Assembly (NCBI RefSeq): GCF_900141745.1
Contig: NZ_FSRM01000002.1
Span: forward strand, 3,410,001 to 3,474,000
Direction: 5' to 3'
Length of the DNA stretch: 64,000 nucleotides
DNA from: Paraburkholderia phenazinium
GTDB taxonomy: Bacteria; Pseudomonadota; Gammaproteobacteria; Burkholderiales; Burkholderiaceae
Of the stretch, positions 8,276-17,440 are shown one piece after another. Each line of letters begins with the position of its first letter. Within the stretch, counting starts at the first letter, position 1. The position numbers were made by a program, and so were the translations under genes. The notes below the pieces were generated by a model, which worked only from the letters and a program-made list of their open reading frames with translations, was not told the origin of the DNA and did not search any database.

Positions 8276-10167
8276 TAAACCCGCCGCGCCCCTGCCGCGT
8301 CGCCCGCACCGTATGAGCGCAGATCGATCGTGGCGCGGTTGCCGTCGACGAGCCGGTCGTCGATCACCGTGATATGGGCGTTCTGCAAACCCTTCTGCAG
8401 GCTATGCAGGTAGTACTCGAGCACAAACGCCGGGCCGCCTGCCTGGGCTGCGATCACGTCGGCGCTGAAACTGGTTTGCTGGACTTGCGCGGCCGAGGTG
8501 ATATCGGCGGCCTGCGCGGTGGCTTGCGCAACCGCGGTCTCGGCCTGCTGCTGCGCATCGCCGAGCGACTGCGCGGCAAGCCCGCGCGCCTGCGCGACGC
8601 TCGCCTCCGAGCGGATCTGCGCTGCCTGCACGCTGTGCCACGCCGCCGATGCCCCCGCCGGCGGATGCACGCTTTCGATCACCACTGCCACCACATCGAT
8701 GCCGCTCGACAGGCGATCGAGCTGGGTTTGCACCGCCCGCCGCAGCGTGTCGGCCATCACGGTCTGCCGCGTTTCGAGCAACGAATCGATCGTATGCGAG
8801 GCGAGGTAGCGCACCACTTCGCGATTGGCAATGGCCCGCACGGTGCCGGGTACGTCCTCGGCGCGATATAGCGAGGCGCGCGCCGCGGCATCCGAGAGAC
8901 CAATGCGGTAATCGAGCCGCACGTCGGCGCTGACAATCTGGAAGTTCTGCCGGTCGCCACTCGCACCGGCGATCACCTGGCTCGTCTCGCCCTGATGCAC
9001 GACGTCCCACAAGCGGTTCACCTGCTCGGGCGTCTGCGCGTCGGCGGGCACCAGCGGCGACGCGGCCGCGCTCTCTTCCGGCGAACCGGAGACGATCAGT
9101 TGATGGACCGCGCCGTTATCGATTGCGCGCGCCTTGCCAAACGGCCACGGCAGCGCCACATGCAGACCCGGTTGCCAGACCGCGACCGGCGCGCCGAATC
9201 GCTCGTAGACCGCACGTTGCTCGGGTCCGAGGATCACGATGCCCGTCAGCAGCCAGGCACACACGACGATCGTGCCAATGGCCGCGGGCAGCAAACGCAC
9301 CACGCTTTGCAAGACCCAGTTCTGACGCAGATCGATGCCGTAGCGATTGCGCAGTTGTGCGCTGAAGCGGGCCAATGGCGAGGGCCGCAGACGCAGCAGA
9401 CTCGCGATGAGACTGTCGGGCACGCTGGCGTCGCCGCTGCGCATATGGGGCGGCGCGAACCACGAGAACACGGCACGCAAGGCGAATTCAAGGGCAATGG
9501 CTGCGTTGAAAACCGCGAGGGCCCGCACCGGCCACACCGCGGCGATTTCCGCATAGGCAAGCAGCACGGCGCAGATCGCTGCGACCATCGCGCTCAGGAG
9601 CGCCACGCGCAGCACATTGGCGAGCGAGCCCCAGGCGCGGCCACGCGCGGCGTGCATCGCAAAGTACAGCTCAGCGACGAGCGTGCCGAACGCCAGCGCG
9701 AAGGCGGCGAGGCCGGCGATCAGCGCGGCGCTGGGCGGCCGCAGCACGGCAGCAAGCGCAAACTGGACCGGCGCGCGCCACGCGAGCGAGGCGACGGCCA
9801 CGGAAAGCGCCGCGCACAGCAGCACCGCGAAGGGCTGCCAGCGAATCGCGCGCAGCGTCGCAAAGATCGTGTTGCTTAACGCGCCCCACCACGCGCGTTG
9901 CCACACACGGAAGCCTTGCGGATGGGGTGTTTTTTCCGCGGCGCGCGAACCGCCAGTATGAGCGAGACGGGCCGCCAACGCGACCGTAAACACATCGAGC
10001 CATGCGCTCGACAAGGCGGCACACCAGCGGATATCGAACCAGCCGCCCTTGATGAGCGGCAACGCGGCGAGCACGAGAGCCAGCACCACGCTGACCGAGG
10101 CGATCCGAGTGGCGGAAACCGGATAGCTGTGCGGTGTTTGTTCGTCGCTTTGCATCTGATGCAACAT
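8272..10167 (-). CDS. large SPFH protein with multi-helix membrane N-terminus (first gene of operon)
   Basis: This 631-residue protein has about six hydrophobic helices in the first 240 residues. A further helix precedes an HflK-like SPFH domain (VILGPEQRAVYERFGAPV at about 320 onward). The HflK-type signature IESVHPPAGA is followed by an Ala/Gln coiled coil (about 500-570). Ordinary HflK is about 400 residues with one helix, so the N-terminal half is an unusual fused membrane module. The start at 10167 has AAGGAT five bases upstream. It heads the operon SPFH-SPFH-SPFH-ATPase, every junction being an ATGA-type 4-base overlap. Confidence 0.85.
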   Translation of the reverse strand: MLHQMQSDEQTPHSYPVSATRIASVSVVLALVLAALPLIKGGWFDIRWCAALSSAWLDVFTVALAARLAHTGGSRAAEKTPHPQGFRVWQRAWWGALSNTIFATLRAIRWQPFAVLLCAALSVAVASLAWRAPVQFALAAVLRPPSAALIAGLAAFALAFGTLVAELYFAMHAARGRAWGSLANVLRVALLSAMVAAICAVLLAYAEIAAVWPVRALAVFNAAIALEFALRAVFSWFAPPHMRSGDASVPDSLIASLLRLRPSPLARFSAQLRNRYGIDLRQNWVLQSVVRLLPAAIGTIVVCAWLLTGIVILGPEQRAVYERFGAPVAVWQPGLHVALPWPFGKARAIDNGAVHQLIVSGSPEESAAASPLVPADAQTPEQVNRLWDVVHQGETSQVIAGASGDRQNFQIVSADVRLDYRIGLSDAAARASLYRAEDVPGTVRAIANREVVRYLASHTIDSLLETRQTVMADTLRRAVQTQLDRLSSGIDVVAVVIESVHPPAGASAAWHSVQAAQIRSEASVAQARGLAAQSLGDAQQQAETAVAQATAQAADITSAAQVQQTSFSADVIAAQAGGPAFVLEYYLHSLQKGLQNAHITVIDDRLVDGNRATIDLRSYGAGDAAGARRVY

Positions 10168-10512
10168 CGCTATCCTTGGATGACCCGCGCCGGGCCCCTG
10201 AACCCGGTCAACTAAAAATTGTATGTATTTCGTCAGGATTTTTTGGCAGCGCCGGCGGCGTGCGAGGCGAATTTAACGCGTCGGGATTCGAAACTCAAGC
10301 GAATCATGAACCTGGTGTGTTTAACGGCCGGCACGCTATTGCTGGATTGCATCCGGCGAATATCGACTTTCAAACAGGCTTGAAAACGATTTACGCTGCC
10401 GGTTTAGTGACTGCCCCCGCAAACCCATTGCAGGCAGCAGACTCCGCAACACGCCTGCCCTGAAAATAAATAATCTGAAAAGCGAGGGCTTTTAAGGCGG
10501 TGGCGTCGTGGC
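10168..10512. other. intergenic upstream of the SPFH/ATPase operon
   Basis: This holds the 5' region of the minus-strand operon. A TACAAT box reading on the minus strand lies at about 10222, but no good -35 partner was found. No coding frame has credible composition here. Confidence 0.4.
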
Positions 10513-10541
10513 TTGTCCGGGTTTTATGCGCGCGGTATGAT
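10513..10541 (+). promoter_or_regulatory. sigma70-type promoter for a small transcript
   Basis: TTGTCC (10513-10518) and TATGAT (10536-10541) are separated by exactly 17 bases. The expected transcription start is near 10548-10550, and an intrinsic terminator follows about 55 bases later. Confidence 0.6.
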
Positions 10542-10547
10542 TCTTCC

Positions 10548-10605
10548 TGAACGCCTACGAGATCACCTACGCAAAAACGGCCACCCAGGGTGGCCGTTGG
10601 TTTTT
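10548..10605 (+). ncRNA. candidate small RNA or leader ending in an intrinsic terminator
   Basis: A well-spaced promoter (10513-10541) is followed by a stretch of about 58 bases with no start codon and ribosome binding site pair. It ends in a perfect 10-bp hairpin and U-run. It could be a stand-alone sRNA, or an attenuated leader for the small gene at 10684. I do not recognise a named RNA family. Confidence 0.5.
10574..10605. terminator. strong bidirectional intrinsic terminator
   Basis: AACGGCCACC (10576-10585), loop CAG and GGTGGCCGTT (10589-10598) form a perfect 10-bp stem. GGTTTTT follows on the plus strand and five A residues precede it, so it also works on the minus strand. Confidence 0.8.
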
Positions 10606-10683
10606 CTACCGCTTAATCGACGCCCAACACCCTGGCGTGCGCGCGAGCTCAACTCAAGCGCGTCAACTTTCTTCTTTGCCACT

Positions 10684-10962
10684 ATGGACATCAACAAACA
10701 ACTCGCCGCTCTCACCACGTCCGAACTGCAGACGGCCGGCGCCAGCCAGGCGACCGCCATCGCTGTGAGCGTGCTGCTTCGCCACTTTCAATCGCCCGCG
10801 CTTTCGAAGCTGCTGACAAATGCGTTCGAAAATCATCAGGCTGTGATGCTGCAGACACCGTGGCCCGATCAGATGCTGCAATCGTTCGAAGCGACACGGC
10901 GCTTTCTCGAAGGCGCCGCTAAACCGGCCGCCAGCGACGACACTGCGCAAAATGCAGGCTGA
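10684..10962 (+). CDS. small hypothetical protein
   Basis: This 92-residue soluble protein starts MDINKQLAALTTSELQ. It looks helical throughout, with an Ala/Gln-rich C-terminus and no signal peptide, membrane helix or metal motif. An in-frame start at 10513 is unlikely because that frame would read through the terminator at 10574-10605. No clear Shine-Dalgarno is seen before 10684, which lowers confidence in the exact start. The family is not recognised. Confidence 0.55.
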   Translation: MDINKQLAALTTSELQTAGASQATAIAVSVLLRHFQSPALSKLLTNAFENHQAVMLQTPWPDQMLQSFEATRRFLEGAAKPAASDDTAQNAG

Positions 10963-11028
10963 AACTGACGCGGCTGCAACTCACCGCGCAAATGCGCCGG
11001 CCGAAACTCGCCGGCCGGCGCCAGCACA

Positions 11029-11373
11029 TTACGACTGACGAGCCACCACAGCACGTGTACGCACGCGAAGCTTGCCGACCATCTGGCTCTGCAACGCGGT
11101 GCGGCTTTGAGCGTGCGCCACCAGCTTGTCGATCGTCACGCGCGCCACGGCCCGATGCGTGCGCCTGACCAGATGGGTCAAACGCTTTTCGGTGGCTGGG
11201 CGACGTGCCCACATGAAAGCCGCAAGCCAGCCGATCACCGTCCAGCCAAGCAGCACATTGACCATCGTGATCGCAAAAGCGTCGTCGCGGTTATGCGCGT
11301 CCGCTTCGATCGACGGGATCATGTAAAGCGTAAATGCGCCGAGAACGGCTATGCCTTCAAGTATTTGCGTCAT
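11029..11373 (-). CDS. superinfection immunity (T4 Imm-like) domain membrane protein
   Basis: This 114-residue protein has two membrane helices in its first 60 residues: IAVLGAFTLYMIPSIEA, and the block VNVLLGWTVIGWLAAFMWA that I recognise from Imm-superinfection-type proteins. A basic cytoplasmic tail (about 60-114) follows, rich in Arg, Thr and Val. In phage T4, Imm blocks DNA entry of a second phage; chromosomal members of the family are widespread and mostly uncharacterised, so a defence role is only a possibility. GAGGTGATGTC before the ATG is a good ribosome binding site. No phage genes are nearby. Confidence 0.72.
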   Translation of the reverse strand: MTQILEGIAVLGAFTLYMIPSIEADAHNRDDAFAITMVNVLLGWTVIGWLAAFMWARRPATEKRLTHLVRRTHRAVARVTIDKLVAHAQSRTALQSQMVGKLRVRTRAVVARQS

Positions 11374-11482
11374 GACATCACCTCATTTTTCTGCCGCTCT
11401 AGTGCGCGATGACGTGACGGGCGGACCGGCTGCCTTGAGCCTTCAGGCCCACGCACACGTCCGACACCGTCACGCGACGCAA

Positions 11483-11761
11483 TCAATGACCTGCGTACAG
11501 GCTGCGCGTCGTGGCCGAGAACTGACGGCTGCCGGATTCCGACGTAGCGCTAGCCACGCCGCCGTAAGAGCTGTCGGCCGTTGCGTTGCCGGTGCTGTCG
11601 CGTTCGGCGGCAACCACTTGCGCGCTCTGGCCGCGTTGCGAGACCGGTGCGCCGACCGACGGACGATAGAACGGTGCCGGGCCGTAGCCGCTGGCAAAAG
11701 CCGGAGCAGCCACGGCTGCGGAAACGGCGACGAGCAATGCTGCGATCAGTTTGGTTTTCAT
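11483..11761 (-). CDS. small exported protein, unknown function
   Basis: This 92-residue protein has a clear Sec signal peptide (MKTKLIAALLVAVSAAVAAPAFA). The mature part is short and Ser/Ala/Gly-rich, with no cysteine, typical of small periplasmic proteins of Burkholderiaceae. GGAGG eight bases before the ATG supports the start. It resembles the DUF4148 group in size and export signal but lacks the LTRAEV block, so I leave the family open. Confidence 0.7.
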   Translation of the reverse strand: MKTKLIAALLVAVSAAVAAPAFASGYGPAPFYRPSVGAPVSQRGQSAQVVAAERDSTGNATADSSYGGVASATSESGSRQFSATTRSLYAGH

Positions 11762-11928
11762 GATGAACCTCCAATGTGCTTTCGAGTAACGGGGTGCGCT
11801 GCGAACTGCCCTGTGCAGCGCGACATTGGAAGGTAGTTTAGGGGAACCCTATCGAAAGTCTATGTCGATAGGGCGAAATCACAATTTTCAGATTTCGAAC
11901 AATTCCGCTGGGCAACCCTACTGGCGAG

Positions 11929-12588
11929 TCAATCGCGGTCCGGTGCGCCGAGCGGGAAGTACGCGCGGTATGGACGCGCTTCGTCGACGGCGCGCGCGAA
12001 AGACGGTCGCGCGAGCAGGCGTCGACGGTAGGCCAGCACATTGGCAAACGAAGCATCGATCCGATGCGTCCAGTCCGCATAGAACAGGAACGGCGCAGCG
12101 GCGCAATCGGCCAGACTAAAGGTGTCGCCCGCCGCCCATTCGCGGCCGGACATGGTCTTGTCGAGCCATGCGTAGGCGGTATCGAGCATGGCGCGGGCAT
12201 CGGCCACGCCACGGGGATCGCGCTCGGCTTCGCCGCGCAGGCAGTCGCCAACCACCTTCTGCTGAGGCGTCGAGATGTAGTTATCGAAAAAGCGGTCCAT
12301 GCTGCGGACCTCGAGCGCCGCGCGCGGATCCGTCGGCAACAGCGAGACCGGCCCAGGATGATAAAGGCAGAGATATTCGATGATGACAGTCGCCTCCATC
12401 ACCGGACGGCCAGCGTCGACGAGCACCGGAAACTTTCTGAACGGCCACAACGCCGTGAGCTCTTCCATCACCTCCGGTTTGTCGTGGGACAGTTGGCGGA
12501 ACTCGAACGGCGTGTGGTTTTCGTACAGCGCGACCAGCACCTTCTGGCAATACGAGGAAAAGGGGTGAGCGTAGAGCTTCAATGTCAT
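11929..12588 (-). CDS. glutathione S-transferase family protein
   Basis: This 219-residue protein has an N-terminal thioredoxin-like GST domain (MTLKLYAHPFSSYCQKVLVA...), with the Ser/Cys stretch at residues 10-14 near the glutathione site, the cis-Pro block FPVLVDAGRPVMEATVIIEYL, and a helical C-terminal domain (about 90-219). It would conjugate or reduce small electrophiles using glutathione in the cytoplasm; the substrate cannot be told. GGAGATCGCG supports the ATG. It is monocistronic by spacing. Confidence 0.88.
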   Translation of the reverse strand: MTLKLYAHPFSSYCQKVLVALYENHTPFEFRQLSHDKPEVMEELTALWPFRKFPVLVDAGRPVMEATVIIEYLCLYHPGPVSLLPTDPRAALEVRSMDRFFDNYISTPQQKVVGDCLRGEAERDPRGVADARAMLDTAYAWLDKTMSGREWAAGDTFSLADCAAAPFLFYADWTHRIDASFANVLAYRRRLLARPSFARAVDEARPYRAYFPLGAPDRD

Positions 12589-12730
12589 CGCGATCTCCGG
12601 GTGTCAGGAAAGCTGCCCGGGCAAGGATAGCCGGGAAAAGCAGCTTTACCCTACGACGAACCACGGTCGCCTGAATCGACAAGCACACCAGGTTGAGCGC
12701 GCCTGGTGGCGAACGCCTGACGAGACATCC

Positions 12731-13972
12731 TCAATTAGCCGGCAAAACAAGCCGCACCCACAGACCACCATCGGGATGATTACCCAATTTCAGACTGGCG
12801 CCGCAACTACGCGCCAGTCGCGCGACCACCGAAAGCCCCAGGCCCCAGTGCTGGGTCAGGCTGTGTGTCTCGTTCAGACGCACGAACGATGGCGTCGCGC
12901 CCGGCATCTGGCTCGCGCTGATGCCAGGGCCATGATCGCGCACGCTGAGGTGCCAGCCGTGCTGATCGCGTGACGTCCTGATCTCGATGGGCGGCTCGCC
13001 GTGCGCGAGCGCGTTGTCGACCAGATTGGTCATCAGGCGTTCGAGCAGCGGCCGCGACATCATGAACTGCGGCCCCGCCTTCAGATCGCAGGCGAACAAT
13101 GCGCCGTCCATGGTGCCGATCATCGAAAAGCGGTCGCGCAGGAAACTATCCACGGAAACCTGTTGCTCTTCGCTGTCGCCGTGTCCCGCCACGTCGAGCA
13201 GTTGTTGTGCGATGTCGGAAAACGAATCGATATCTTCGACGAAGCCCACCCGCTTGTTCCACTCGCTGACTTCGAGCGCACGGGTTCGCAGGCGTGCAGC
13301 CTGGTACTCCATATGCCGCGCGAGTCCGGCAAGCACCGCGGCCTGCGCTTCGATCGCCTCGTTGCGGCGCCGGGCCATTTCGTTGAAGGCGCGCACCACG
13401 TGACGCAATTCGCTCGGTCCTTCCTCGCGGACGGTTGGCGCGACGCGGCGGCCACAAGCTGTTTCGCGCGCGGCGTGTGCCACGTTGCGCAGCGGGCGCT
13501 GCACGCGCCAGAGGCTCAGACACGCGAGGATGAGCATCACGAGCGACATCACCCACTCCGCGACCGCGAAGCGCGAGTCCAGCGGCGATGCCGGAGCATC
13601 ACCGGCGAAAGGCGAATCGTCACGAAGTCCGTTCGACGAACCCGGCGTCGACGGCGCGGCGATGTCCATCAAAGCGCCAGCAGCGGGTACTTCATAGACG
13701 GCCGGGCGAACGTCGACAATCCTCGGCCTTGCTGCGAGATCGAGCTTCATCGTCGCCGGCACCAGCGAGACGGGTGCCACCGGCGCACCCCACGTCCCGC
13801 CGGCGTTGTCCAGCGGATCGTCGGCGAAAGCGCGCCCGGTGAAGACAGCAGTCTGCAGAGCACGGTCGTCGCTACCCGCGGCCGGATCGGAAACCAGCAG
13901 CGTGACGCAGGCATGGACCGAGATCAGCACCAGCATCGACAGCAATATGGTTCTTACAAACAAGGTATTCAA
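12731..13972 (-). CDS. orphan sensor histidine kinase with degenerate phospho-acceptor box
   Basis: The 413-residue protein has TM1 at about 8-27, a periplasmic Ala/Pro-rich domain (28-135), TM2 at about 138-156, a HAMP linker and then a dimerisation region. The H-box there reads GLARHMEYQAARL. Aligned with the bona fide kinase at 48375-49643 (AGVAHDLRTPLTRM), the acceptor His falls on Arg219, and the following E/D-L-R-T-P-L residues are also lost. The ATPase domain looks intact: N-box LMTNLVDNALAHG, DHGPGI, and WGLGLSVV. No response regulator is adjacent. The likely start is TTG at 13972, with AGAGGA upstream. Confidence 0.82.
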   Translation of the reverse strand: MNTLFVRTILLSMLVLISVHACVTLLVSDPAAGSDDRALQTAVFTGRAFADDPLDNAGGTWGAPVAPVSLVPATMKLDLAARPRIVDVRPAVYEVPAAGALMDIAAPSTPGSSNGLRDDSPFAGDAPASPLDSRFAVAEWVMSLVMLILACLSLWRVQRPLRNVAHAARETACGRRVAPTVREEGPSELRHVVRAFNEMARRRNEAIEAQAAVLAGLARHMEYQAARLRTRALEVSEWNKRVGFVEDIDSFSDIAQQLLDVAGHGDSEEQQVSVDSFLRDRFSMIGTMDGALFACDLKAGPQFMMSRPLLERLMTNLVDNALAHGEPPIEIRTSRDQHGWHLSVRDHGPGISASQMPGATPSFVRLNETHSLTQHWGLGLSVVARLARSCGASLKLGNHPDGGLWVRLVLPAN

Positions 13973-14228
13973 CGATTCCTCTTCGTTGTCAGTCGAAGGT
14001 CACTCGGGCCGGATGGGGCGCCGGGCAAACGGGATGTTTGGCGGTCAGGGTAAAGAATCTGCTTTTGCGTCCGTTAACCTTAAGAGAGACGGTAGTGTAT
14101 GGATGCGAACCGCACGTACGAACCCGCACCCTGATAGTCCCCCACTCCGGCCACATTAAAACCTGCGAATAAGCCCCTGCGCGCGACAAGTCCTTACACA
14201 ATATTTCCCAGACTTTCAAAAAGTAAGG

Positions 14229-15653
14229 TCAGCGGGAGATTTTCTCCAGCTCCAGGCCTTTGGTGCGCGGGCCCATCAGACCGATCGCCAGCATCACGAT
14301 CAGCATCGCGCCTGCGATAAACACGAACACGCCTGTGGTGCCGAACGCCTTGAGCACGCCGGCGATCAGAAAAGCCGTAAAAATCGCCGAGAAGCGGCTC
14401 CACGAGTACACAAAGCCGACGGCCCGCGCACGGATGCTGGTCGGAAACAGTTCCGACTGGTAAGCGTGGAAGCTATACGACATGACGTTGTTGGCCAGCG
14501 TCAGGCCCACGCCGAGGCTCACCAGTAACACGGCCTCCGAGACCTGACTGAACCATAGCCCGCAGACGATGTTGGCCGCCGCCATCACGACAATCACCGT
14601 CTTGCGCTCGAAGCGATCGCCGATAAACAGGCCGATGACCGGCCCGATCGGCGCCGCCAGCGCGATCACGCTCGAATACATCAGGCTCGTCGTCACCGTG
14701 ATGCCCTGCCTGATCAGCAGCGTGGGCACCCAGTTCGCAAAACCGTAGAAACCAACGGTCTGAAACACGTTGAAGATCGTCATCATCAGGGTGCGGTTGC
14801 GGTACGGCGGCACCCACATGTCGCGAAAGCTGCCGCGCGGAGCAACCGGCATCGGCGCAGCGGGCGGCGGCAGTTCGCGGCCATATTCGCTGCGCACCCG
14901 GGCTTCGAGTTCGCTCATCACGCGATCCGCTTCGACGAGCCGCCCCTGCTGGGCAAGCCAGCGTGGACTCTCCGGCAAGGCGCGGCGGATCCACCAGACG
15001 AACAGCGCACCATGCGCGCCGATCAGCACCACCCAGCGCCAGCCGTCGAGACCCAGCAACGTGTGCGGCACGAGCAGATAAGAAAGAAACGCCACCACCG
15101 GCACGGACACGAAGCCGACCGCCTGCTCGCAGGCGAAGGCCCGTCCACGGATTTCCTTGGGCACCAGTTCAGAAATGTACGTCCCGATCGTGACAAGTTC
15201 GACGCCGATGCCGACGCCCGCCAGGAAACGCCAGAAGTTGAGACCCGTAGCGCTCTCCTGGAAAGCCATCACGACGTTGGCGACGGTGTACCACAGCAGC
15301 GAATACGTGAAGACCGCGCGGCGGCCAAAGCGGTCGGCAAGAAAGCCGCACGCGACGGTGCCGATAAAGAGGCCGGCAAACAGCGCGGCGATAAAGCTCG
15401 CGACACCGGTCGTGCCGAACAGGCCATGGGTCGTAGCCGTCAGCAGCCCGCTTTTGACGAGACCCGGCGCGACGTAGCCGGTGTAGAGCAGATCGTAGAG
15501 TTCGAAGAAGAAGCCGAGGCTCAGCAGAACCACGAGCTTCCAGATGGAACGCGTGGCGGGCAAGCGGTCGAGGCGCGCGGAAATCGTGCCGGCATCCAGC
15601 ACCGCTGCGCCGTGCGCGGACGTGACGGACCCGGACGGGTCGGGGCTTGCCAT
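14229..15653 (-). CDS. MFS transporter (sugar porter-like), last gene of the ribitol operon region
   Basis: This 474-residue protein has 12 predicted membrane helices. The loop 2-3 motif reads GFLADRFGRR, and PESPRWLAQQGRLVEADRV is found after helix 6, as in sugar and metabolite transporters. A central hydrophilic loop (about 230-265) is Pro-rich. It lies 137 bases downstream of the FGGY kinase on the same strand, so it may be a second polyol importer or an exporter. The gap contains two GC-rich hairpins without T-runs, so co-transcription is plausible but unproven. Confidence 0.8.
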   Translation of the reverse strand: MASPDPSGSVTSAHGAAVLDAGTISARLDRLPATRSIWKLVVLLSLGFFFELYDLLYTGYVAPGLVKSGLLTATTHGLFGTTGVASFIAALFAGLFIGTVACGFLADRFGRRAVFTYSLLWYTVANVVMAFQESATGLNFWRFLAGVGIGVELVTIGTYISELVPKEIRGRAFACEQAVGFVSVPVVAFLSYLLVPHTLLGLDGWRWVVLIGAHGALFVWWIRRALPESPRWLAQQGRLVEADRVMSELEARVRSEYGRELPPPAAPMPVAPRGSFRDMWVPPYRNRTLMMTIFNVFQTVGFYGFANWVPTLLIRQGITVTTSLMYSSVIALAAPIGPVIGLFIGDRFERKTVIVVMAAANIVCGLWFSQVSEAVLLVSLGVGLTLANNVMSYSFHAYQSELFPTSIRARAVGFVYSWSRFSAIFTAFLIAGVLKAFGTTGVFVFIAGAMLIVMLAIGLMGPRTKGLELEKISR

Positions 15654-15679
15654 GAGGTCTCCTTCTTCGGGTATGAGGC

Positions 15680-15740
15680 CGGTCTTGAGCCGGCGCTCCG
15701 AAGCAGGAGTGCCGGGCCAAAGACCCGGCGAGCATTCTAG
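15680..15740 (-). other. two intercistronic hairpins between FGGY kinase and MFS genes
   Basis: On the minus strand GCCGGG/CCCGGC and GCCGG/CCGGC inverted repeats follow each other without a T-run. They could stabilise or partly terminate the operon mRNA. Confidence 0.4.
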
Positions 15741-15790
15741 CCGCGTGCGCGCTTCACGTGTTCGAAGGATGCGATCTCGTCATTGCAGAC

Positions 15791-17440
15791 CTAGCGGATT
15801 TCTCTGGCCACGTTCTGCAACTGCTTGAACGCGCGGAACCGGGCCTCGTGCCTTGCTGCGACGTCGCCAGTGGCCGGCTCGTAGGTCTTGCTGATCTGCG
15901 ACATCCGCGCCATTGCCGTGCGCACGTCGTCGAACTGTCCGCCCGCCACGCCGCCCAGCATGGCTGCGCCGAGCAGGACGGGCTCTTCCGCCTGGATGGC
16001 GAGAACGGGCTTGCCCGTCGCATCGGCGAGCAGCTGGCGAACCAGATCGAGCCGCCCCGCTCCACCGCTGATCACCACGCGCTCGATCGGCGCACCAGCC
16101 GCAGCCTGCACTTCGATGATCTGGCGCAGGCCGTAACCGATACTGCAAATGCCGGCAATGTAGAGAGCAACCAGGCTGTCCAGGTCGTCTTCCATTCCAA
16201 GGCCTGCAATCACGGCTCTGGCGTGGGGATCGGCGAACGGCGCACGGTTTCCGAGGAACTCTGGAACGACATGCAGCCCGTCAGCCAGCGATACCACCCC
16301 GGACAGGTTGTCCGCCGCCTGCGCGGCAAGCGAGGCGAGCAAGGTAGGCAAGGACTGACCCTCCTGCTCCGCACGGCTTCGGGCATCGGAGGCCGCGGGA
16401 TGCATCGAAATCAGCCGTTCGATCGCAGCGCCCGCCACCGATTGACCGCCCTCGTTGAGCCATGCGTCCGGTACCATCGCCGAAAAATAAGGCCCCCATA
16501 CGCCGGGCACGAACACAGGCGTGCGGGTCGTCGTCATCGTGCATGACGAGGTGCCGAAGACGTAGGCGAGACACGACTCGGGCGCACCATCTGCGCCCAC
16601 CGTGCCGATGCCACCGGCATGCGCATCGATCACGCCCGTGGCAACCGGCGTTCCGCTGCGCAGGCCAAGCTCTGCCGCCGCCTCTGCCGTCAATCCGTTG
16701 CCCAACGGCGTCCCCGCGTCGACGACACTCTGCCCGATACGCGCAAAGCCCTCGTCCGCCAGCACGCCCAGGCCGACGCTGCGGAAATAGCTTTCGTCCC
16801 AGCGCCGCTCGTGCGCCAGATAGGTCCATTTGCAGGTGACAGTGCAGGTGGAACGCGAAAGATCTCCGGTCGCGCGCCAGGTCAGGAAATCGGTCAGATC
16901 GAAGAACTGCCATGCGGCCGCGAAGACCTGCGGCCTGTTCTCGAGCAGCCAGAGCAGCTTCGGCGTCTCCATCTCCGGCGAAATCTTGCCACCGACAAAC
17001 TTCAGCACCTCGTGGCCGCCCGCGTTGATGCGCTCGGCCTGCTCAACCGCACGATGATCCATCCACACGATGATGTCGCGCTCAGCCTGCTCCGACGGCC
17101 CCACGGGCAACGATTGCCCGCTCTCGCCCAGCACGACGAGCGAGCAAGTGGCGTCGAAGCCGATCCCGGCGATCTGATCGGGCGACACCGCAGCCTGCGC
17201 CAGCGCCTCCTTCACGGAATCGCAGACGGCGTTCCAGATCTCGGCGCTCGACTGCTCGACAATCGAGCCGCTCGTGTGAAACAGCGCGATGTCGCGTTTT
17301 GCCGTGGCCACCATGTGGCCGGCGAGGTCGAAGATGCCGGCCCGGGCGCTGCCCGTGCCCACGTCCACGCCGACGACGTAGCGCGCGGCGTGCGCGCTGC
17401 CTGCCGCGCTGGAGGTTGGATTGTCAGAAGTCATAGTCAC
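15791..17440 (-). CDS. rbtK: FGGY-family carbohydrate kinase, probable D-ribulokinase
   Basis: This 549-residue protein has the FGGY N-domain ATP/sugar motif [17 protein letters not shown] (about 21-37) and [12 protein letters not shown], and the C-domain block [19 protein letters not shown] followed by [12 protein letters not shown]. Length and motifs fit the ribulokinase/FGGY subgroup that phosphorylates D-ribulose. It is coupled to the ribitol dehydrogenase gene by a 4-base overlap (GTGA at 17437-17440); an ATG two codons later is an alternative start. The symbol is given by analogy with Klebsiella rbtK and context. Confidence 0.85.
   Translation of the reverse strand: MTMTSDNPTSSAAGSAHAARYVVGVDVGTGSARAGIFDLAGHMVATAKRDIALFHTSGSIVEQSSAEIWNAVCDSVKEALAQAAVSPDQIAGIGFDATCSLVVLGESGQSLPVGPSEQAERDIIVWMDHRAVEQAERINAGGHEVLKFVGGKISPEMETPKLLWLLENRPQVFAAAWQFFDLTDFLTWRATGDLSRSTCTVTCKWTYLAHERRWDESYFRSVGLGVLADEGFARIGQSVVDAGTPLGNGLTAEAAAELGLRSGTPVATGVIDAHAGGIGTVGADGAPESCLAYVFGTSSCTMTTTRTPVFVPGVWGPYFSAMVPDAWLNEGGQSVAGAAIERLISMHPAASDARSRAEQEGQSLPTLLASLAAQAADNLSGVVSLADGLHVVPEFLGNRAPFADPHARAVIAGLGMEDDLDSLVALYIAGICSIGYGLRQIIEVQAAAGAPIERVVISGGAGRLDLVRQLLADATGKPVLAIQAEEPVLLGAAMLGGVAGGQFDDVRTAMARMSQISKTYEPATGDVAARHEARFRAFKQLQNVAREIR

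Noticed and set aside
10513..10683. Start of the small gene at 10513
   Set aside because: It would translate through the promoter and intrinsic terminator at 10513-10605.
13001..14053. Plus-strand frame opposite the orphan kinase
   Set aside because: Shadow of the kinase gene; no motif, His/Arg/Glu-rich complement composition.
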